Below are positions 1 to 9,582 of a stretch of DNA of 64,000 nucleotides, piece after piece (within the stretch, counting starts at the first letter, position 1; each line of letters opens with the position of its first letter). Origin of the DNA: Acinetobacter apis (GTDB taxonomy: Bacteria; Pseudomonadota; Gammaproteobacteria; Pseudomonadales; Moraxellaceae); the NCBI RefSeq assembly GCF_900197575.1, contig NZ_FZLN01000002.1:62001-126000 (forward strand), given 5' to 3'. Both the position numbers and the translations under genes were made by a program. Below the pieces are notes generated by a model. That model was not told the origin of the DNA. It made no database searches and saw only the letters and a list, made by a program, of their open reading frames with translations.

Positions 1-149
1 TTGATCAGATCTTTGCGGCAGAAGATCGTAAAGCTGCAGGCATTACAGCCCCTGCCGATGGATTATATTTCATTCAAGCCACTTATCCTGAACATTTTCA
101 ACTACCACAAGTCATGCTCGGTCCGCAGTGGTTAAATTGGCCAAATTAA
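1..149 (+). CDS. truA: tRNA pseudouridine synthase A, C-terminal end (partial)
   Basis: Only the last 48 codons are present, reading in the frame that starts at base 3 and stopping with TAA at 147-149. The peptide contains AAGITAPADGLYFIQATYP and ends in LGPQWLNWPN, which fits the C-terminal strand of TruA, where the family has a GLYL/F motif followed by a Y-P segment and a short tail. TruA converts U38-U40 of tRNA anticodon arms to pseudouridine. The rest lies upstream of the window. The assignment rests on a short tail and family memory, so it is good but not certain. Confidence 0.75.
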   Translation, partial: DQIFAAEDRKAAGITAPADGLYFIQATYPEHFQLPQVMLGPQWLNWPN

Positions 150-296
150 TTGGACATGTAACCTTTAAAATGCATTTTAATTGCTCCAATATCAGTTTAA
201 GAAAATGATTTACAGCCTCTTTATTTAAAGCCAAGCAATTTTTACAAGAACTGCCGATTTAGACGACAGCTATTTTCAGAACTAGGGTGCTTGATC

Positions 297-325
297 TTGT
301 GTTTTAAGTTTATTTTGTATATAAT
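297..325 (+). promoter_or_regulatory. Sigma-70 type promoter of infA
   Basis: A TTGTGT -35 box (297-302) and a perfect TATAAT -10 box (320-325) are separated by 17 bases. Transcription would start near 332, about 27 bases before the infA start codon. Confidence 0.6.
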
Positions 326-358
326 TTGCGCCTAATTATTTATTCTTTTAGGTAGGCT

Positions 359-580
359 ATGGCCAATAAAGAGGAACTGATCGAGTTCGAAGGCGTTGTC
401 ACCGAAACGCTTCCTAATACCATGTTCCGTGTTCGTTTAGAAAATGGGCATGAAGTCATTGCGCACATCTCAGGTAAAATGCGTAAGCACTACATTCGTA
501 TTTTAACTGGCGATAATGTAAAAGTAGAAATGACGCCTTATGACTTAACGAAAGGTCGTATTACTTATCGCGCACGCTAA
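359..580 (+). CDS. infA: Translation initiation factor IF-1
   Basis: The 73-residue product is a single OB-fold (S1-like) protein of exactly the usual IF-1 length, starting [14 protein letters not shown] and ending RITYRAR. IF-1 binds the A site of the 30S subunit and works with IF-2 and IF-3 in forming the initiation complex. The gene stands alone: its own promoter lies immediately upstream and a strong intrinsic terminator follows at 598-622. Typical IF-1 features are visible, including the LPNTMFRV segment, the [12 protein letters not shown] segment and the basic tail. Identification is secure. Confidence 0.98.
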   Translation: MANKEELIEFEGVVTETLPNTMFRVRLENGHEVIAHISGKMRKHYIRILTGDNVKVEMTPYDLTKGRITYRAR

Positions 581-597
581 TCTATAGCGCAAGCGAG

Positions 598-622
598 AAG
601 CCACTTTACAGTGGCTTTTTTT
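598..622 (+). terminator. Intrinsic terminator of infA
   Basis: Arms AAGCCAC (598-604) and GTGGCTT (611-617) enclose a 6-base loop and run into a T tract to 622. Confidence 0.9.
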
Positions 623-650
623 CGTTTGATGCTTTTTAAAAACACCCATA

Positions 651-678
651 AAAAAAGCTGGCCATGGCCAGCTTTTTT
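651..678 (-). terminator. Intrinsic terminator of leuB (symmetrical)
   Basis: A near-perfect palindrome with arms AGCTGGCC and GGCCAGCT is flanked by an A run on the left and a T run on the right, so it can work in both directions. It lies 11 bases beyond the leuB stop and also backs up the infA terminator. Confidence 0.85.
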
Positions 679-689
679 TATGTTTAAAA

Positions 690-1772
690 TTAAGTATTCA
701 ATGCATTAACGATGGCTTGACCCATTTCTTCTGTACCCACTTGTGTTAAACCTTCAGCATAGATATCTGCTGTGCGTAAACCTAAGTCTAAAACATGCCC
801 TACAGCATGCTCAATCGCGACTGCAGCTTGTTCTTCTTTAAAGCTATAACGTAACATCATTGCAACCGATAAAATGGTTGCCAATGGGTTTGCAATATTT
901 TGTCCTGCAATATCAGGCGCTGAACCATGACATGGCTCATACATACCCTTGCCATGCTCGTCTAAAGATGCTGACGGCAACATGCCAATCGACCCTGTGA
1001 GCATCGCTGCTTCATCTGATAAAATATCACCAAACAAATTGCCTGTGACAATCACATCAAACTGTTTTGGTGCACGAACCAATTGCATTGCAGCATTATC
1101 AACATACATATGTGACAAAGCTACATCTTGATAGTCATTTTGATGAAGCTCAGTTACTGTTTGCTTCCAAAGCTCAGTCACTTCAAGCACATTGGCTTTA
1201 TCAACTGAACATACTTTACTACCGCGTAATTTTGCTAACTCAAAAGCAACTTTAGCAATACGGCGAATTTCTGACTCTGAATATACATCCGTGTTATAGC
1301 CCTGCTTTTCGCCATTCTCAAGTTCACGTATACCACGAGGCTGACCAAAATAAATACCGCCTGTTAGCTCTCTCACAATCAAGATATCCAAGCCTGATAC
1401 AATTTCTGGTTTTAAGCTAGATGCATCTGCCAACTGCGGATATAAAATTGCAGGACGTAAATTGGCAAATAAATTAAGTTCACTACGAATTTTTAATAGT
1501 CCACGTTCAGGGCGAATTGATCGTTCAATACCATCCCACTTTGGACCACCTACTGCACCCAATAAAATCGCATCTGCTTGTTTCGCTTGTGCGCTTGTTA
1601 CATCAGGGTAAGGCTGACCATGTACATCAATCGCAGCACCACCAAGCAAACCATGCTCCCATGTTAAACCTAAGCTAAATTTTTGGTTAATGGTCGAAAG
1701 TACGCTTTCAGCAGCACGAATAATTTCAGGACCAATGCCGTCACCGGCTAAAATGAGAATATGTTTTGACAT
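690..1772 (-). CDS. leuB: 3-isopropylmalate dehydrogenase
   Basis: The 360-residue product has the normal length for LeuB, which oxidatively decarboxylates 3-isopropylmalate to 2-oxoisocaproate with NAD+ in leucine synthesis in the cytoplasm. Visible family features are the N-terminal [10 protein letters not shown] motif, the substrate-binding ELTGGIYFG segment, the SVDKANVLE region with the catalytic lysine, the metal-binding DILSDEAAM segment and the nucleotide-binding [13 protein letters not shown] segment. It is the third leu gene of a minus-strand series leuC-leuD-(lipoprotein)-leuB, with one unrelated gene between it and leuD. A symmetrical terminator follows it. Confidence 0.97.
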   Translation of the reverse strand: MSKHILILAGDGIGPEIIRAAESVLSTINQKFSLGLTWEHGLLGGAAIDVHGQPYPDVTSAQAKQADAILLGAVGGPKWDGIERSIRPERGLLKIRSELNLFANLRPAILYPQLADASSLKPEIVSGLDILIVRELTGGIYFGQPRGIRELENGEKQGYNTDVYSESEIRRIAKVAFELAKLRGSKVCSVDKANVLEVTELWKQTVTELHQNDYQDVALSHMYVDNAAMQLVRAPKQFDVIVTGNLFGDILSDEAAMLTGSIGMLPSASLDEHGKGMYEPCHGSAPDIAGQNIANPLATILSVAMMLRYSFKEEQAAVAIEHAVGHVLDLGLRTADIYAEGLTQVGTEEMGQAIVNALNT

Positions 1773-1813
1773 ACAGCTTCCATGATCTGGTTAAATAATT
1801 GTTTCAATATAGC

Positions 1814-2389
1814 TTAGTTTTTTTGCTCTACAAACTCACCAAGCCCGGTTAGTACATTATAAGGTTTGCAAAAACGACGTACGACACGTTTCTCTTCCAT
1901 GACTTTGACACATAAAGGGTCAGGAACAGCCGCATTTAATAGATTATTAGCACGCTTTACTCGGTCTCTATACATGGTGAATGTATAGGCTTTATTTGCT
2001 TTAAACGGGTGAATCACATGTATGGTTTCTGCACGGTCAATTGAAATTGGATAAAAACGAACCACAACTTCATATTGTTGAGCAGGCACCGTCAAATATA
2101 GTGCATTTGACTGTAAGGTTGAGCTTGCTTTTAACCGTACAAAACCCTTTTGAATCGCTTCATTGCTCACCAAATGCGTGGTATCACTGACCACAGGAAC
2201 ATTTCCAATTCGTTCAAATTCACAAGTATTGGTACCAGAACAAAATATCTTGACCGTTGCTTCTGCATTTGGTGTTAATGCTGCATATCGAATTTGTGCC
2301 GTTTTAATTGCATGTTGCGTATTTTGGCATGCGCTTAATCCAATAAGACACATGCCCACCAACACACTTTGACCAATAACCTTTTGCAT
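1814..2389 (-). CDS. Putative lipoprotein between leuD and leuB
   Basis: The 191-residue product has a lipoprotein signal peptide: a hydrophobic stretch ending in LSAC, with Cys21 as the predicted lipidated residue. The mature part carries conserved-looking cysteines (FCSGTNTCEFERIGNVP) and a C-terminal ...VRRFCKPYNVL segment, so disulfides in the periplasm are plausible. I do not recognise a functional family. It reads in the same direction as leuCD and leuB and sits between them with 41 bases to leuB and 93 bases to leuD, so it may be co-transcribed with leucine genes although nothing in it suggests a role in leucine synthesis. Confidence 0.8.
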   Translation of the reverse strand: MQKVIGQSVLVGMCLIGLSACQNTQHAIKTAQIRYAALTPNAEATVKIFCSGTNTCEFERIGNVPVVSDTTHLVSNEAIQKGFVRLKASSTLQSNALYLTVPAQQYEVVVRFYPISIDRAETIHVIHPFKANKAYTFTMYRDRVKRANNLLNAAVPDPLCVKVMEEKRVVRRFCKPYNVLTGLGEFVEQKN

Positions 2390-2482
2390 AGATTTTATTC
2401 AACCTAGAAACAGTATGCCTTAAATAACAGACTGCATATTATCAAATAGTTGACATTATGTTCTATGTTTTGGTGATGATTA

Positions 2483-3133
2483 TCAGCGTGAAAGCGTTTG
2501 AAAAATCCATGGCTTTGATTGTTTTATCCGTTCTTCATAGCTTTCAATCAAATCACTGTCTTGCAAAGTTAAACCAATATCGTCTAAACCATTCAATAAG
2601 CAGTGCTTTCTAAATGGATCAACATCAAAGGTAAATATTTGACCTGAAGCCAATCTGACTTCTTGCGATGCCAAATCTACAACCAATTGATAACCCTCTT
2701 CAGCCTGACACTCTTTAAAGATGGTATCGACTTCTTCTTCAGTTAAAATAACGGGTAACATGCCGTTTTTAAAGCTGTTGTTAAAGAAAATGTCGGCATA
2801 GCTTGGTGCAATCACTGTACGAAAACCATATTCGCTTAACGCCCAAGGCGCATGTTCACGACTTGAACCGCAACCAAAGTTTTTGCGTGTCACCAAAATA
2901 GTTGCACCTTGATAACGTGCTTGATTAAGCACAAAATCTGGGTTTTTAGGTCGAATGCTATTGTCTTGACCTGGGTAACCTTCATCTAAATAACGAAGCT
3001 CATCAAATAAATTGTCACCAAAGCCTGTTCGTTTAATTGATTTTAAAAATTGTTTTGGAATAATTAAGTCGGTATCTACATTGGCACGATCTAAAGGTGC
3101 AACAATACCGGTTTCAACTGTATAGGCTTGCAT
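2483..3133 (-). CDS. leuD: 3-isopropylmalate dehydratase small subunit
   Basis: LeuD is the swivel-domain subunit that pairs with LeuC to isomerise 2- to 3-isopropylmalate. The 216-residue product contains the family segments [27 protein letters not shown] and the [12 protein letters not shown] stretch. I place the start at 3133 ([18 protein letters not shown]) and not at the upstream in-frame start at 3178, because an AGGAG ribosome site lies 7-8 bases before this ATG and the family starts here. With this start leuD begins 10 bases after the leuC stop, as expected for subunits of one enzyme. Confidence 0.96.
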   Translation of the reverse strand: MQAYTVETGIVAPLDRANVDTDLIIPKQFLKSIKRTGFGDNLFDELRYLDEGYPGQDNSIRPKNPDFVLNQARYQGATILVTRKNFGCGSSREHAPWALSEYGFRTVIAPSYADIFFNNSFKNGMLPVILTEEEVDTIFKECQAEEGYQLVVDLASQEVRLASGQIFTFDVDPFRKHCLLNGLDDIGLTLQDSDLIESYEERIKQSKPWIFQTLSR

Positions 3134-3143
3134 ATTTTGACTC

Positions 3144-4562
3144 CTAAAAGGTTCGTACATCAACAAAATGACCTGCAATTGCAGCTGCTGCTGCCATCGC
3201 TGGACTCACTAAGTGTGTACGCCCACCATTTCCTTGACGACCTTCAAAATTACGGTTAGATGTTGATGCACAATGTTCACCTGACTGTAATTTATCTGCA
3301 TTCATGGCAAGACACATTGAGCAGCCCGGCTCGCGCCATTCAAAACCTGCATCAATAAAGATTTGATCTAATCCTTCTTTTTCTGCTTGAGATTTGACTA
3401 AACCTGATCCTGGCACCACCATGGCTTGTTTAATACTAGCAGCAACTTTACGACCACGAACCACTTCAGCCGCAGCGCGAATATCTTCAATACGTGAATT
3501 GGTACATGAACCAATAAAGACTCGGTCTAAATGAATATCTTTAAGTGCTTGGCCTGCGGTTAAACCCATGTACTGATATGAGCGAATCCAATCATTACGT
3601 TGTACGTCATCTTTTGCTTGTTCTAATGTGGGTACAGCATGAGAGACTGGAATGACCATTTCAGGTGATGTACCCCAAGATACTTGTGGTTCAATCTCTT
3701 CACCTTTTAACACAACCACAGTATCAAAATGTGCATCTTCATCTGAATGCAACGTATTCCAATACTCAACCGCTTTGTTCCAAGCATCGCCTGTAGGTGC
3801 ATACGGACGGTGTTCAACATACTCAATGGTTTTTTCATCGACAGCCACTAACCCAACACGTGCGCCTGCTTCAATGGCCATGTTACATACAGTCATCCGC
3901 CCTTCCATCGACATATCACGGAAAACTTGTCCGCCAAATTCAATGGCATGACCTGTCCCACCTGCTGTGCCAATTTGACCAATAATAGCCAACACCACAT
4001 CTTTAGATGTCACACCTTGGCCAAGCTGTCCGTCAACACGTACCAACATGTTTTTCATTTTCTTTTGAACTAAACACTGTGTTGCAAGAACATGTTCAAC
4101 TTCTGATGTACCAATACCATGTGCCAAACAACCAAATGCACCATGTGTTGCAGTATGCGAATCGCCACAAACCACCGTCATGCCAGGCAAAGTTAAACCT
4201 TGCTCAGGACCCACAACATGCACAATTCCTTGGCGAATATCATTGATTCCAAATTGAACCACATTGAAGGTTTTGCAGTTGTCATCTAATGTTTGAACTT
4301 GAATACGTGATGTTTTATCTTCAATGCCTGCAATTCCCTGATCACGTTCTTTTTTAGAAGTTGGTACATTATGGTCAGGTGTTGCAATATTGGCACTTAA
4401 ACGCCATGGCTGACGGCCTGCAAGTGCAAGCCCCTCAAATGCTTGAGGAGAAGTTACTTCATGTAATAATTGACGATCAATATAAATTAAGCTCGAACCA
4501 TCATCACGCTGTTTGACTAAATGGTCATCCCATAATTTGTCATATAAAGTCTTGCCTGCCAT
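3144..4562 (-). CDS. leuC: 3-isopropylmalate dehydratase large subunit
   Basis: LeuC carries the [4Fe-4S] cluster of isopropylmalate isomerase, an aconitase-family enzyme. The 472-residue product shows the aconitase motifs [29 protein letters not shown] (first cluster cysteine) and [13 protein letters not shown] (the other two cluster cysteines). The start at 4562 ([16 protein letters not shown]) matches the family and has a GGAG ribosome site 9 bases upstream; an in-frame start five codons earlier is less likely. It is the first gene of the minus-strand leu group and is divergent from a LysR gene 251 bases away. Confidence 0.97.
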   Translation of the reverse strand: MAGKTLYDKLWDDHLVKQRDDGSSLIYIDRQLLHEVTSPQAFEGLALAGRQPWRLSANIATPDHNVPTSKKERDQGIAGIEDKTSRIQVQTLDDNCKTFNVVQFGINDIRQGIVHVVGPEQGLTLPGMTVVCGDSHTATHGAFGCLAHGIGTSEVEHVLATQCLVQKKMKNMLVRVDGQLGQGVTSKDVVLAIIGQIGTAGGTGHAIEFGGQVFRDMSMEGRMTVCNMAIEAGARVGLVAVDEKTIEYVEHRPYAPTGDAWNKAVEYWNTLHSDEDAHFDTVVVLKGEEIEPQVSWGTSPEMVIPVSHAVPTLEQAKDDVQRNDWIRSYQYMGLTAGQALKDIHLDRVFIGSCTNSRIEDIRAAAEVVRGRKVAASIKQAMVVPGSGLVKSQAEKEGLDQIFIDAGFEWREPGCSMCLAMNADKLQSGEHCASTSNRNFEGRQGNGGRTHLVSPAMAAAAAIAGHFVDVRTF

Positions 4563-4611
4563 GTCGTTATACTCCATTGGACTGGGTGTATTTTTAAATT
4601 GGTCTCATTCG

Positions 4612-4640
4612 ATTATATAACGAATGTATTATAAATCTAA
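4612..4640 (-). promoter_or_regulatory. Possible leuC promoter
   Basis: On the minus strand a perfect TATAAT (4617-4612) lies about 45 bases upstream of the leuC start. The -35 position, 17 bases away, reads TTAGAT, a poor match, which would fit an activator-dependent promoter. The -10 box sits inside a small dyad, ATTCG-N9-CGAAT. The link to the neighbouring LysR protein is inference. Confidence 0.35.
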
Positions 4641-4813
4641 TTTATCATTTTTATATGTATGTAAACTTTTTGGAATACGTGTGGCAAACATACAAAAAAA
4701 AGAACTCAATTCTGTTTAAGTCAGTTAATATACGCGATACAGCGCAATTTTTAATAAGAAATGATTCAAAATACTAATATTACTAAAACGATTACATTAA
4801 AAGAGACGTTAAT

Positions 4814-5683
4814 ATGAATCTTGCAGCCTTTGAAGCATTTGTAAAAGTGATGGAAATGGGGTCAATTTCCTTGGCAGCAGATCAACTTTTTATTACTCAG
4901 CCCGCAGTTACCAAACGTATTCATAGCATTGAAGAGTATTTTAATGTCAGTTTATTTGAATCTGCTGGTCGTGGTATTCAGCCGACACCTGTCGCGCAAG
5001 AATTACTACCGAAAGTAAAAAGTTGGTTAAATGAATTGGGTGATATTCACCACAATTTAAGCCACCAACATCAAACTGTACAAGGGTCTCTCAAACTCGG
5101 CACCAGTCACCATATCGGTTTACACCATTTGCCATCGTATTTGAAAAACTATGTGCAAACTTACCCACAGGTGTCTTTAGATGTCAAATTTGTTGACTCA
5201 GAGCAAGCCCATGAACATGTGTTAAATGGTGATTTGTCAATTGCCTTTTTAACGCTCCCTCCCCACCTTGATGAGCGATTGTCGTATATTGCGATGTGGG
5301 AAGATCCATTGGTTTTTGTGGCAGCGCCTTTTCATCCTTTAGCAAAAATGAAAAATTTAACTTTAAGCCAATTGTTGCTACATACTGGCTTATTGCCTGC
5401 GGCAAAAACGTATACCAGTCAAATTACTTTAGCTGAATTTGAAAAACATGGTTTACGTCCTAAATTTAGTATGAGTACTAACCCGCTTGAGTCTATTCGC
5501 ATGCTCACATCCATTGGTTTAGGGTGGTCAGTATTGCCAAAAACCCTGATTAATCAAGATTTAAAGCCACTAGATATTGATATCGAACTCAAACGAACAT
5601 TAGGTATGGTTTGGCATCCTGGTCGTAGCCAATCTAAAGCTGCCGAAACACTCATTCAATTTGTCCAAGCAGGCAATATATAA
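4814..5683 (+). CDS. LysR-family transcriptional regulator, divergent from leuCD
   Basis: The 289-residue product is a LysR-type regulator. It has an N-terminal winged helix-turn-helix (SISLAADQLFITQPAVTKRIHSIE, residues about 17-40) followed by a two-lobed co-inducer-binding domain (QGSLKLGTSHHIGLHHLP onwards). LysR genes commonly lie divergent from the operon they control, and this one faces leuC across a 251-base gap, so control of leucine genes by a pathway intermediate is a reasonable inference and not shown. The stop codon lies between the arms of a 12-base inverted repeat that separates this gene from a convergent HAD gene. Confidence 0.9.
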   Translation: MNLAAFEAFVKVMEMGSISLAADQLFITQPAVTKRIHSIEEYFNVSLFESAGRGIQPTPVAQELLPKVKSWLNELGDIHHNLSHQHQTVQGSLKLGTSHHIGLHHLPSYLKNYVQTYPQVSLDVKFVDSEQAHEHVLNGDLSIAFLTLPPHLDERLSYIAMWEDPLVFVAAPFHPLAKMKNLTLSQLLLHTGLLPAAKTYTSQITLAEFEKHGLRPKFSMSTNPLESIRMLTSIGLGWSVLPKTLINQDLKPLDIDIELKRTLGMVWHPGRSQSKAAETLIQFVQAGNI

Positions 5684-5700
5684 ATTGATGCTTGGACAAA
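5660..5700. repeat. 12-base inverted repeat at the end of the LysR gene
   Basis: TTTGTCCAAGCA (5660-5671) and TGCTTGGACAAA (5689-5700) are perfect complements around a 17-base loop that contains the LysR stop codon. No T tract follows on either strand, so it is not a classical intrinsic terminator. It may act as a transcript 3'-end hairpin between convergent genes. Confidence 0.6.
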
Positions 5701-5704
5701 GCGA

Positions 5705-6355
5705 TTAAATTGACCAATCCACAATATCCCAACCTTTTGATGTCGCCAATTGCTGTAATCTTTCATCTGGATTAACAGCAGTTGCATGGCTTGCATAGTC
5801 AAGTAAAAAGCGGTCGTTATACGAATCAGAATAGGCCCAGCTTTCTTCAACAGTTCGCCCATCTAACCATTCATCTAAACGAATTAATTTGCCATTTTGG
5901 AAACTTGGTGTACCAAGAACTTTACCTGTGTATTTTCCATTAACCTGCTCTGCAGTTGTGGCAATCACATTAGTGACACCAAAAGCATGAAAAATAGGTG
6001 TAGTAATAAAATCATTGGTTGCAGTAATGCCTAGTATTTCATGTCCCAATGCTTGGTGATGCTGAACGGCTTCAAATCCTTTTGGACGTAATTGTGGACG
6101 TATCACATTTTCCATAAATTGCTGATGATATTCTGCAAGTGTGTTTTGATCATTTTCAACTAAAAACTCAAAAACAAACTCATTATAAGCAATCGAATCA
6201 AGTTGACCCTCTTGATAATCTTGATAAAACTGATCATTCATTTTTTTATGTCGAACCGTGTCAACTAAATTATGTTGGATTAAAAACTCACCCCATGCAT
6301 GGTCTGAGTCAATATTTAAAAGCGTGTGATCTAAGTCAAATAAAGCCAGTTTCAT
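5705..6355 (-). CDS. HAD-superfamily phosphatase (subfamily IB type)
   Basis: The 216-residue product is a haloacid-dehalogenase hydrolase. Motif I is DLDHTLL with the nucleophile Asp7 and Asp9, motif II is the ITATND segment with the conserved Thr, and motif IV is a ...ESWAYSDSYNDRFLLDYA segment with acidic residues. The arrangement with an alpha-helical cap after motif I resembles the phosphoserine-phosphatase-like IB group. The substrate cannot be read from the sequence. It converges with the LysR gene and its start is divergent from rppH, 184 bases away. Confidence 0.85.
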   Translation of the reverse strand: MKLALFDLDHTLLNIDSDHAWGEFLIQHNLVDTVRHKKMNDQFYQDYQEGQLDSIAYNEFVFEFLVENDQNTLAEYHQQFMENVIRPQLRPKGFEAVQHHQALGHEILGITATNDFITTPIFHAFGVTNVIATTAEQVNGKYTGKVLGTPSFQNGKLIRLDEWLDGRTVEESWAYSDSYNDRFLLDYASHATAVNPDERLQQLATSKGWDIVDWSI

Positions 6356-6539
6356 GAAAGTTCTCGTTTAATTTGAAAAATAAAGAAAAAAAATGTAAAT
6401 CAATCACCGCTAAAGGCAATAAATTCGTTAAGATCATAGCAATTTTTAACAATATTCTGCGGTCTTTTTTTAACGAAGGTCGAATATGAAAATATTCTAG
6501 AACGCAAGATCGCATGAGATAATAGATTAAGGTAGCCAA

Positions 6540-7013
6540 ATGATCGACTCAGAAGGTTTCCGACCCAATGTCGGGATCATTTTGGCAAACGACAATGGAC
6601 AAGTTTTATGGGCAAAACGCATTGGACACAATGCATGGCAATTTCCACAAGGCGGCATTCAGTATGGAGAAACACCTGAAGATGCGCTGTATCGAGAGTT
6701 ACGTGAGGAGGTTGGTTTATTGCCTGAGCATGTGGAAATCATTGCTCAAACCAAAGGTTGGTTGCGTTATCGTTTGCCACACCGATACATTCGTTCAGGA
6801 CCTGAACCCATTTGTATTGGTCAAAAACAAAAATGGTTTTTATTGAAGCTTAAAGCATCAACAAAACATATACAGCTCAATTTATCCAACCCGCCAGAGT
6901 TCGATCAATGGCAATGGGTAAGTTACTGGTATCCTTTAGGTCAAGTTGTGAATTTTAAAAGAGATGTTTATCGACGTGCCATGGTTGAACTCTCCATCCA
7001 ACTCTCCTTTTGA
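6540..7013 (+). CDS. rppH: RNA 5'-pyrophosphohydrolase
   Basis: RppH removes pyrophosphate from the 5' end of mRNA and so opens it to 5'-monophosphate-dependent cleavage by RNase E, whose gene is also in this window. The 157-residue product has the Nudix box [20 protein letters not shown] with the conserved glutamates, the N-terminal [11 protein letters not shown] segment and the downstream KQKWFLLKL strand characteristic of RppH. The start is the ATG at 6540, preceded by a weak purine-rich stretch. ptsP follows 81 bases downstream in the same direction, an arrangement common in gamma-proteobacteria. Confidence 0.96.
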   Translation: MIDSEGFRPNVGIILANDNGQVLWAKRIGHNAWQFPQGGIQYGETPEDALYRELREEVGLLPEHVEIIAQTKGWLRYRLPHRYIRSGPEPICIGQKQKWFLLKLKASTKHIQLNLSNPPEFDQWQWVSYWYPLGQVVNFKRDVYRRAMVELSIQLSF

Positions 7014-7094
7014 ATACGTTATCAATGGATCAAGACGGATTATACTGATCTGATCAATACCACCATGGCTTAACTAGCAAAGGAGTATGCATGA

Positions 7095-9389
7095 ATGTCT
7101 AATATGCAATTAGATACATTAAGGCGCATTGTGCAGGAAATTAACGCATCCAATGGCCTCCATGAATCATTAGATATCATGGTGAAACAAGTATCTGAAG
7201 CAATGGATGTTGATGTATGTTCAATTTATTTGCTAGATGAGCGCAACCAATGCTATTTGCTCATGGCAAGCAAAGGATTAAATCCTGAATCTGTAGGAAA
7301 TGTTTCATTACAGCTTGGTGAAGGCTTGGTGGGCTTGGTTGGACAACGCGAAGAAATTGTCAACCTTGAAAATGCATCTCAGCATGAGCGTTATGCTTAT
7401 TTTCCTGAAACAGGAGAAGAGTTATATCATTCATTCTTAGGTGTCCCTGTCATGTACCGCCGTAAAGTAATGGGCGTTTTAGTGGTACAAAAAAGACAAC
7501 CTCAAGACTTTAGCGAAGCTGCTGAATCTTTTTTAGTCACGTTGTGTGCCCAATTGTCGGGTGTGATTGCACATGCTCATGCTGTAGGCAGCAGTGATTT
7601 ATTTCGTAAAGTTGCCAATTTATCCAATTACAAGACCTTTCAAGGGGTTGCAGGCTCTGGTGGCATTGCGCTTGGTCGTGCCATTATCTTGTATCCGCCT
7701 GCCGATTTATCAGCAGTGCCTGACCGTGAAGCAGAAGATATTAGTGAGCAGTTAGAGTTACTTGAACAAGCGATTGAATCTGTACGTGCTGAAATTCAAT
7801 TACTTGATGAAAAGATGCAAAACTCACTCATGTCAGATGAACGCGCCCTCTTTAGTGTCTTTTTACGCATGCTTGATGAACATGCGTTGCCACTTGAAAT
7901 CCAAGATGAAATTCGTGCAGGAAGTTGGGCACAAGGTGCCGTTAAACGTGTCATTGATAAACATATTGCGCATTTTGCCCAAATGGAAGATGACTATTTA
8001 CGTGAACGAGTATCAGATTTAAAAGATTTAGGACGACGTATCTTAGCATGTTTACAAGAGGCAGACTCAAGCCATAAAGAACTTAGCTCAGACAGTATTA
8101 TTGTTGGTGATGAAATCAGTACAGCAGCCCTTGTTGAATTACCTGTTGATAAAATTGCAGCCATTGTTACCAGTGAAGGTGCTGCCAATTCCCATATGGT
8201 CATTGTTGCACGTGCACTAGGTATTCCAACTGTAGTTGGCGTCACTGAATTACCTGTCAACACCCTTGATGATGTTGAAATGATTGTTGATGCCTATCAA
8301 GGCAAAGTGACCATCAATCCGCCGCGACGTTTACGCCAACGGTATAAAGAGATTCAAAAAGAAGAAGAACAAATTGCTAAAGATTTAAAGCAATATGAAA
8401 CCAAAGATGCCATTACGCCAGATGGTACAGCGGTTCAATTGTTTGTGAATACAGGGCTCATGATCGATGTGGTTCGTGGCGTACAACGTGGCGCGAAAGG
8501 TGTTGGGCTATATCGCAGTGAAATTCCATTTATGCTGCGTGATCGTTTTCCAGGTGAAGAAGAACAGCGGGTTATTTACCGTCAGCAGTTGAGCCACTTT
8601 GCCAATAAACCTGTCATTATGCGAACATTAGATATTGGTGCTGATAAAGAGCTGCCTTATTTCACCATTGAAGAGACCAATTCAGCTTTAGGCTGGCGAG
8701 GTATTCGTTTTACGCTTGATCATCCTGAAATCTTTTCATCGCAAATTCGTGCCATGTTAAAAGCGAGTATTGGCTTAAACAATTTACATATCTTATTGCC
8801 GATGGTTACCAATGTCAGTGAAGTTGAAGAAGTTCTTTACTTACTTGAACGTGATTGGAATGCAGTGCAAGAAGAAGAACAGGTCAAAATCAATAAACCT
8901 AAAATTGGTATTATGATTGAAGTTCCAAGTGTATTATTTCAAATAGAAGAATTTTCTGAATTGGTCGATTTCTTCTCGGTTGGCTCCAATGACCTTATTC
9001 AATATTTATTGGCCGTAGACAGAAATAATGCCCATGTGTCGAGTGTCTACTCACACTTTCATCCTTCCATTTTGCGTGCGTTATCGCAGCTCAAAAAAGA
9101 ATGTGAAAAATATAATAAACCCGTCAGCGTCTGTGGTGAAATGGCAGGCGACCCGCTTTCAGCGATTTTACTTATGGCGATGGGTTTTAGTACCCTATCT
9201 ATGAGCTCAAGCAATATTTTACGGGTAAGAAAGGCAATTTGTCATATTCCAATGCAAGATGCTGAAAAACTGTTAGCCCATGTATTAAAACTCAATAATC
9301 CACTGCTGATTAAAAGCTGGCTTGAAAACCATTTTAAAAATAATGGCCTTGCTGATATGGTCAAAACGAATCGTTTAATTACAAGTTAA
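7095..9389 (+). CDS. ptsP: Phosphoenolpyruvate-protein phosphotransferase of the nitrogen PTS (EI-Ntr)
   Basis: The 764-residue product has an N-terminal GAF domain (about 1-160), then the EI phosphohistidine domain (GAANSHMVIVARALGIP, with His367 as the phosphorylated residue) and the C-terminal PEP-binding barrel (MRTLDIGADKELPY, GSNDLIQYLLAVDRNN, SVCGEMAGDP). This GAF-EI architecture defines PtsP, which starts the PEP to NPr to EIIA-Ntr relay that regulates metabolism and does not transport sugar. An AGGAG ribosome site lies 9 bases before the ATG. It follows rppH and may be co-transcribed with it. Confidence 0.97.
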   Translation: MSNMQLDTLRRIVQEINASNGLHESLDIMVKQVSEAMDVDVCSIYLLDERNQCYLLMASKGLNPESVGNVSLQLGEGLVGLVGQREEIVNLENASQHERYAYFPETGEELYHSFLGVPVMYRRKVMGVLVVQKRQPQDFSEAAESFLVTLCAQLSGVIAHAHAVGSSDLFRKVANLSNYKTFQGVAGSGGIALGRAIILYPPADLSAVPDREAEDISEQLELLEQAIESVRAEIQLLDEKMQNSLMSDERALFSVFLRMLDEHALPLEIQDEIRAGSWAQGAVKRVIDKHIAHFAQMEDDYLRERVSDLKDLGRRILACLQEADSSHKELSSDSIIVGDEISTAALVELPVDKIAAIVTSEGAANSHMVIVARALGIPTVVGVTELPVNTLDDVEMIVDAYQGKVTINPPRRLRQRYKEIQKEEEQIAKDLKQYETKDAITPDGTAVQLFVNTGLMIDVVRGVQRGAKGVGLYRSEIPFMLRDRFPGEEEQRVIYRQQLSHFANKPVIMRTLDIGADKELPYFTIEETNSALGWRGIRFTLDHPEIFSSQIRAMLKASIGLNNLHILLPMVTNVSEVEEVLYLLERDWNAVQEEEQVKINKPKIGIMIEVPSVLFQIEEFSELVDFFSVGSNDLIQYLLAVDRNNAHVSSVYSHFHPSILRALSQLKKECEKYNKPVSVCGEMAGDPLSAILLMAMGFSTLSMSSSNILRVRKAICHIPMQDAEKLLAHVLKLNNPLLIKSWLENHFKNNGLADMVKTNRLITS

Positions 9390-9582
9390 ATAGATATTTA
9401 GTTGAGTCAAATTCAGAAACCGATGCTGAGGTCAGTAGCTTGAGCATGGTCAATATTTAGACTAATTACATCAAACACAGATGATATTAAACATAAACTA
9501 CTTTTATTTAATAAATTATTAGAAAGTGAGATTTATAAAAACACATTTTTATATTTTATTATTTGAAACAATGTGAATAAAC

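Noticed and set aside
4563..4813. Leucine attenuator (leader peptide with Leu codons) upstream of leuC
   Set aside because: The only short frame in the correct direction is not rich in leucine codons, and the likely -10 box leaves a leader of only about 45 bases, too short for attenuation.
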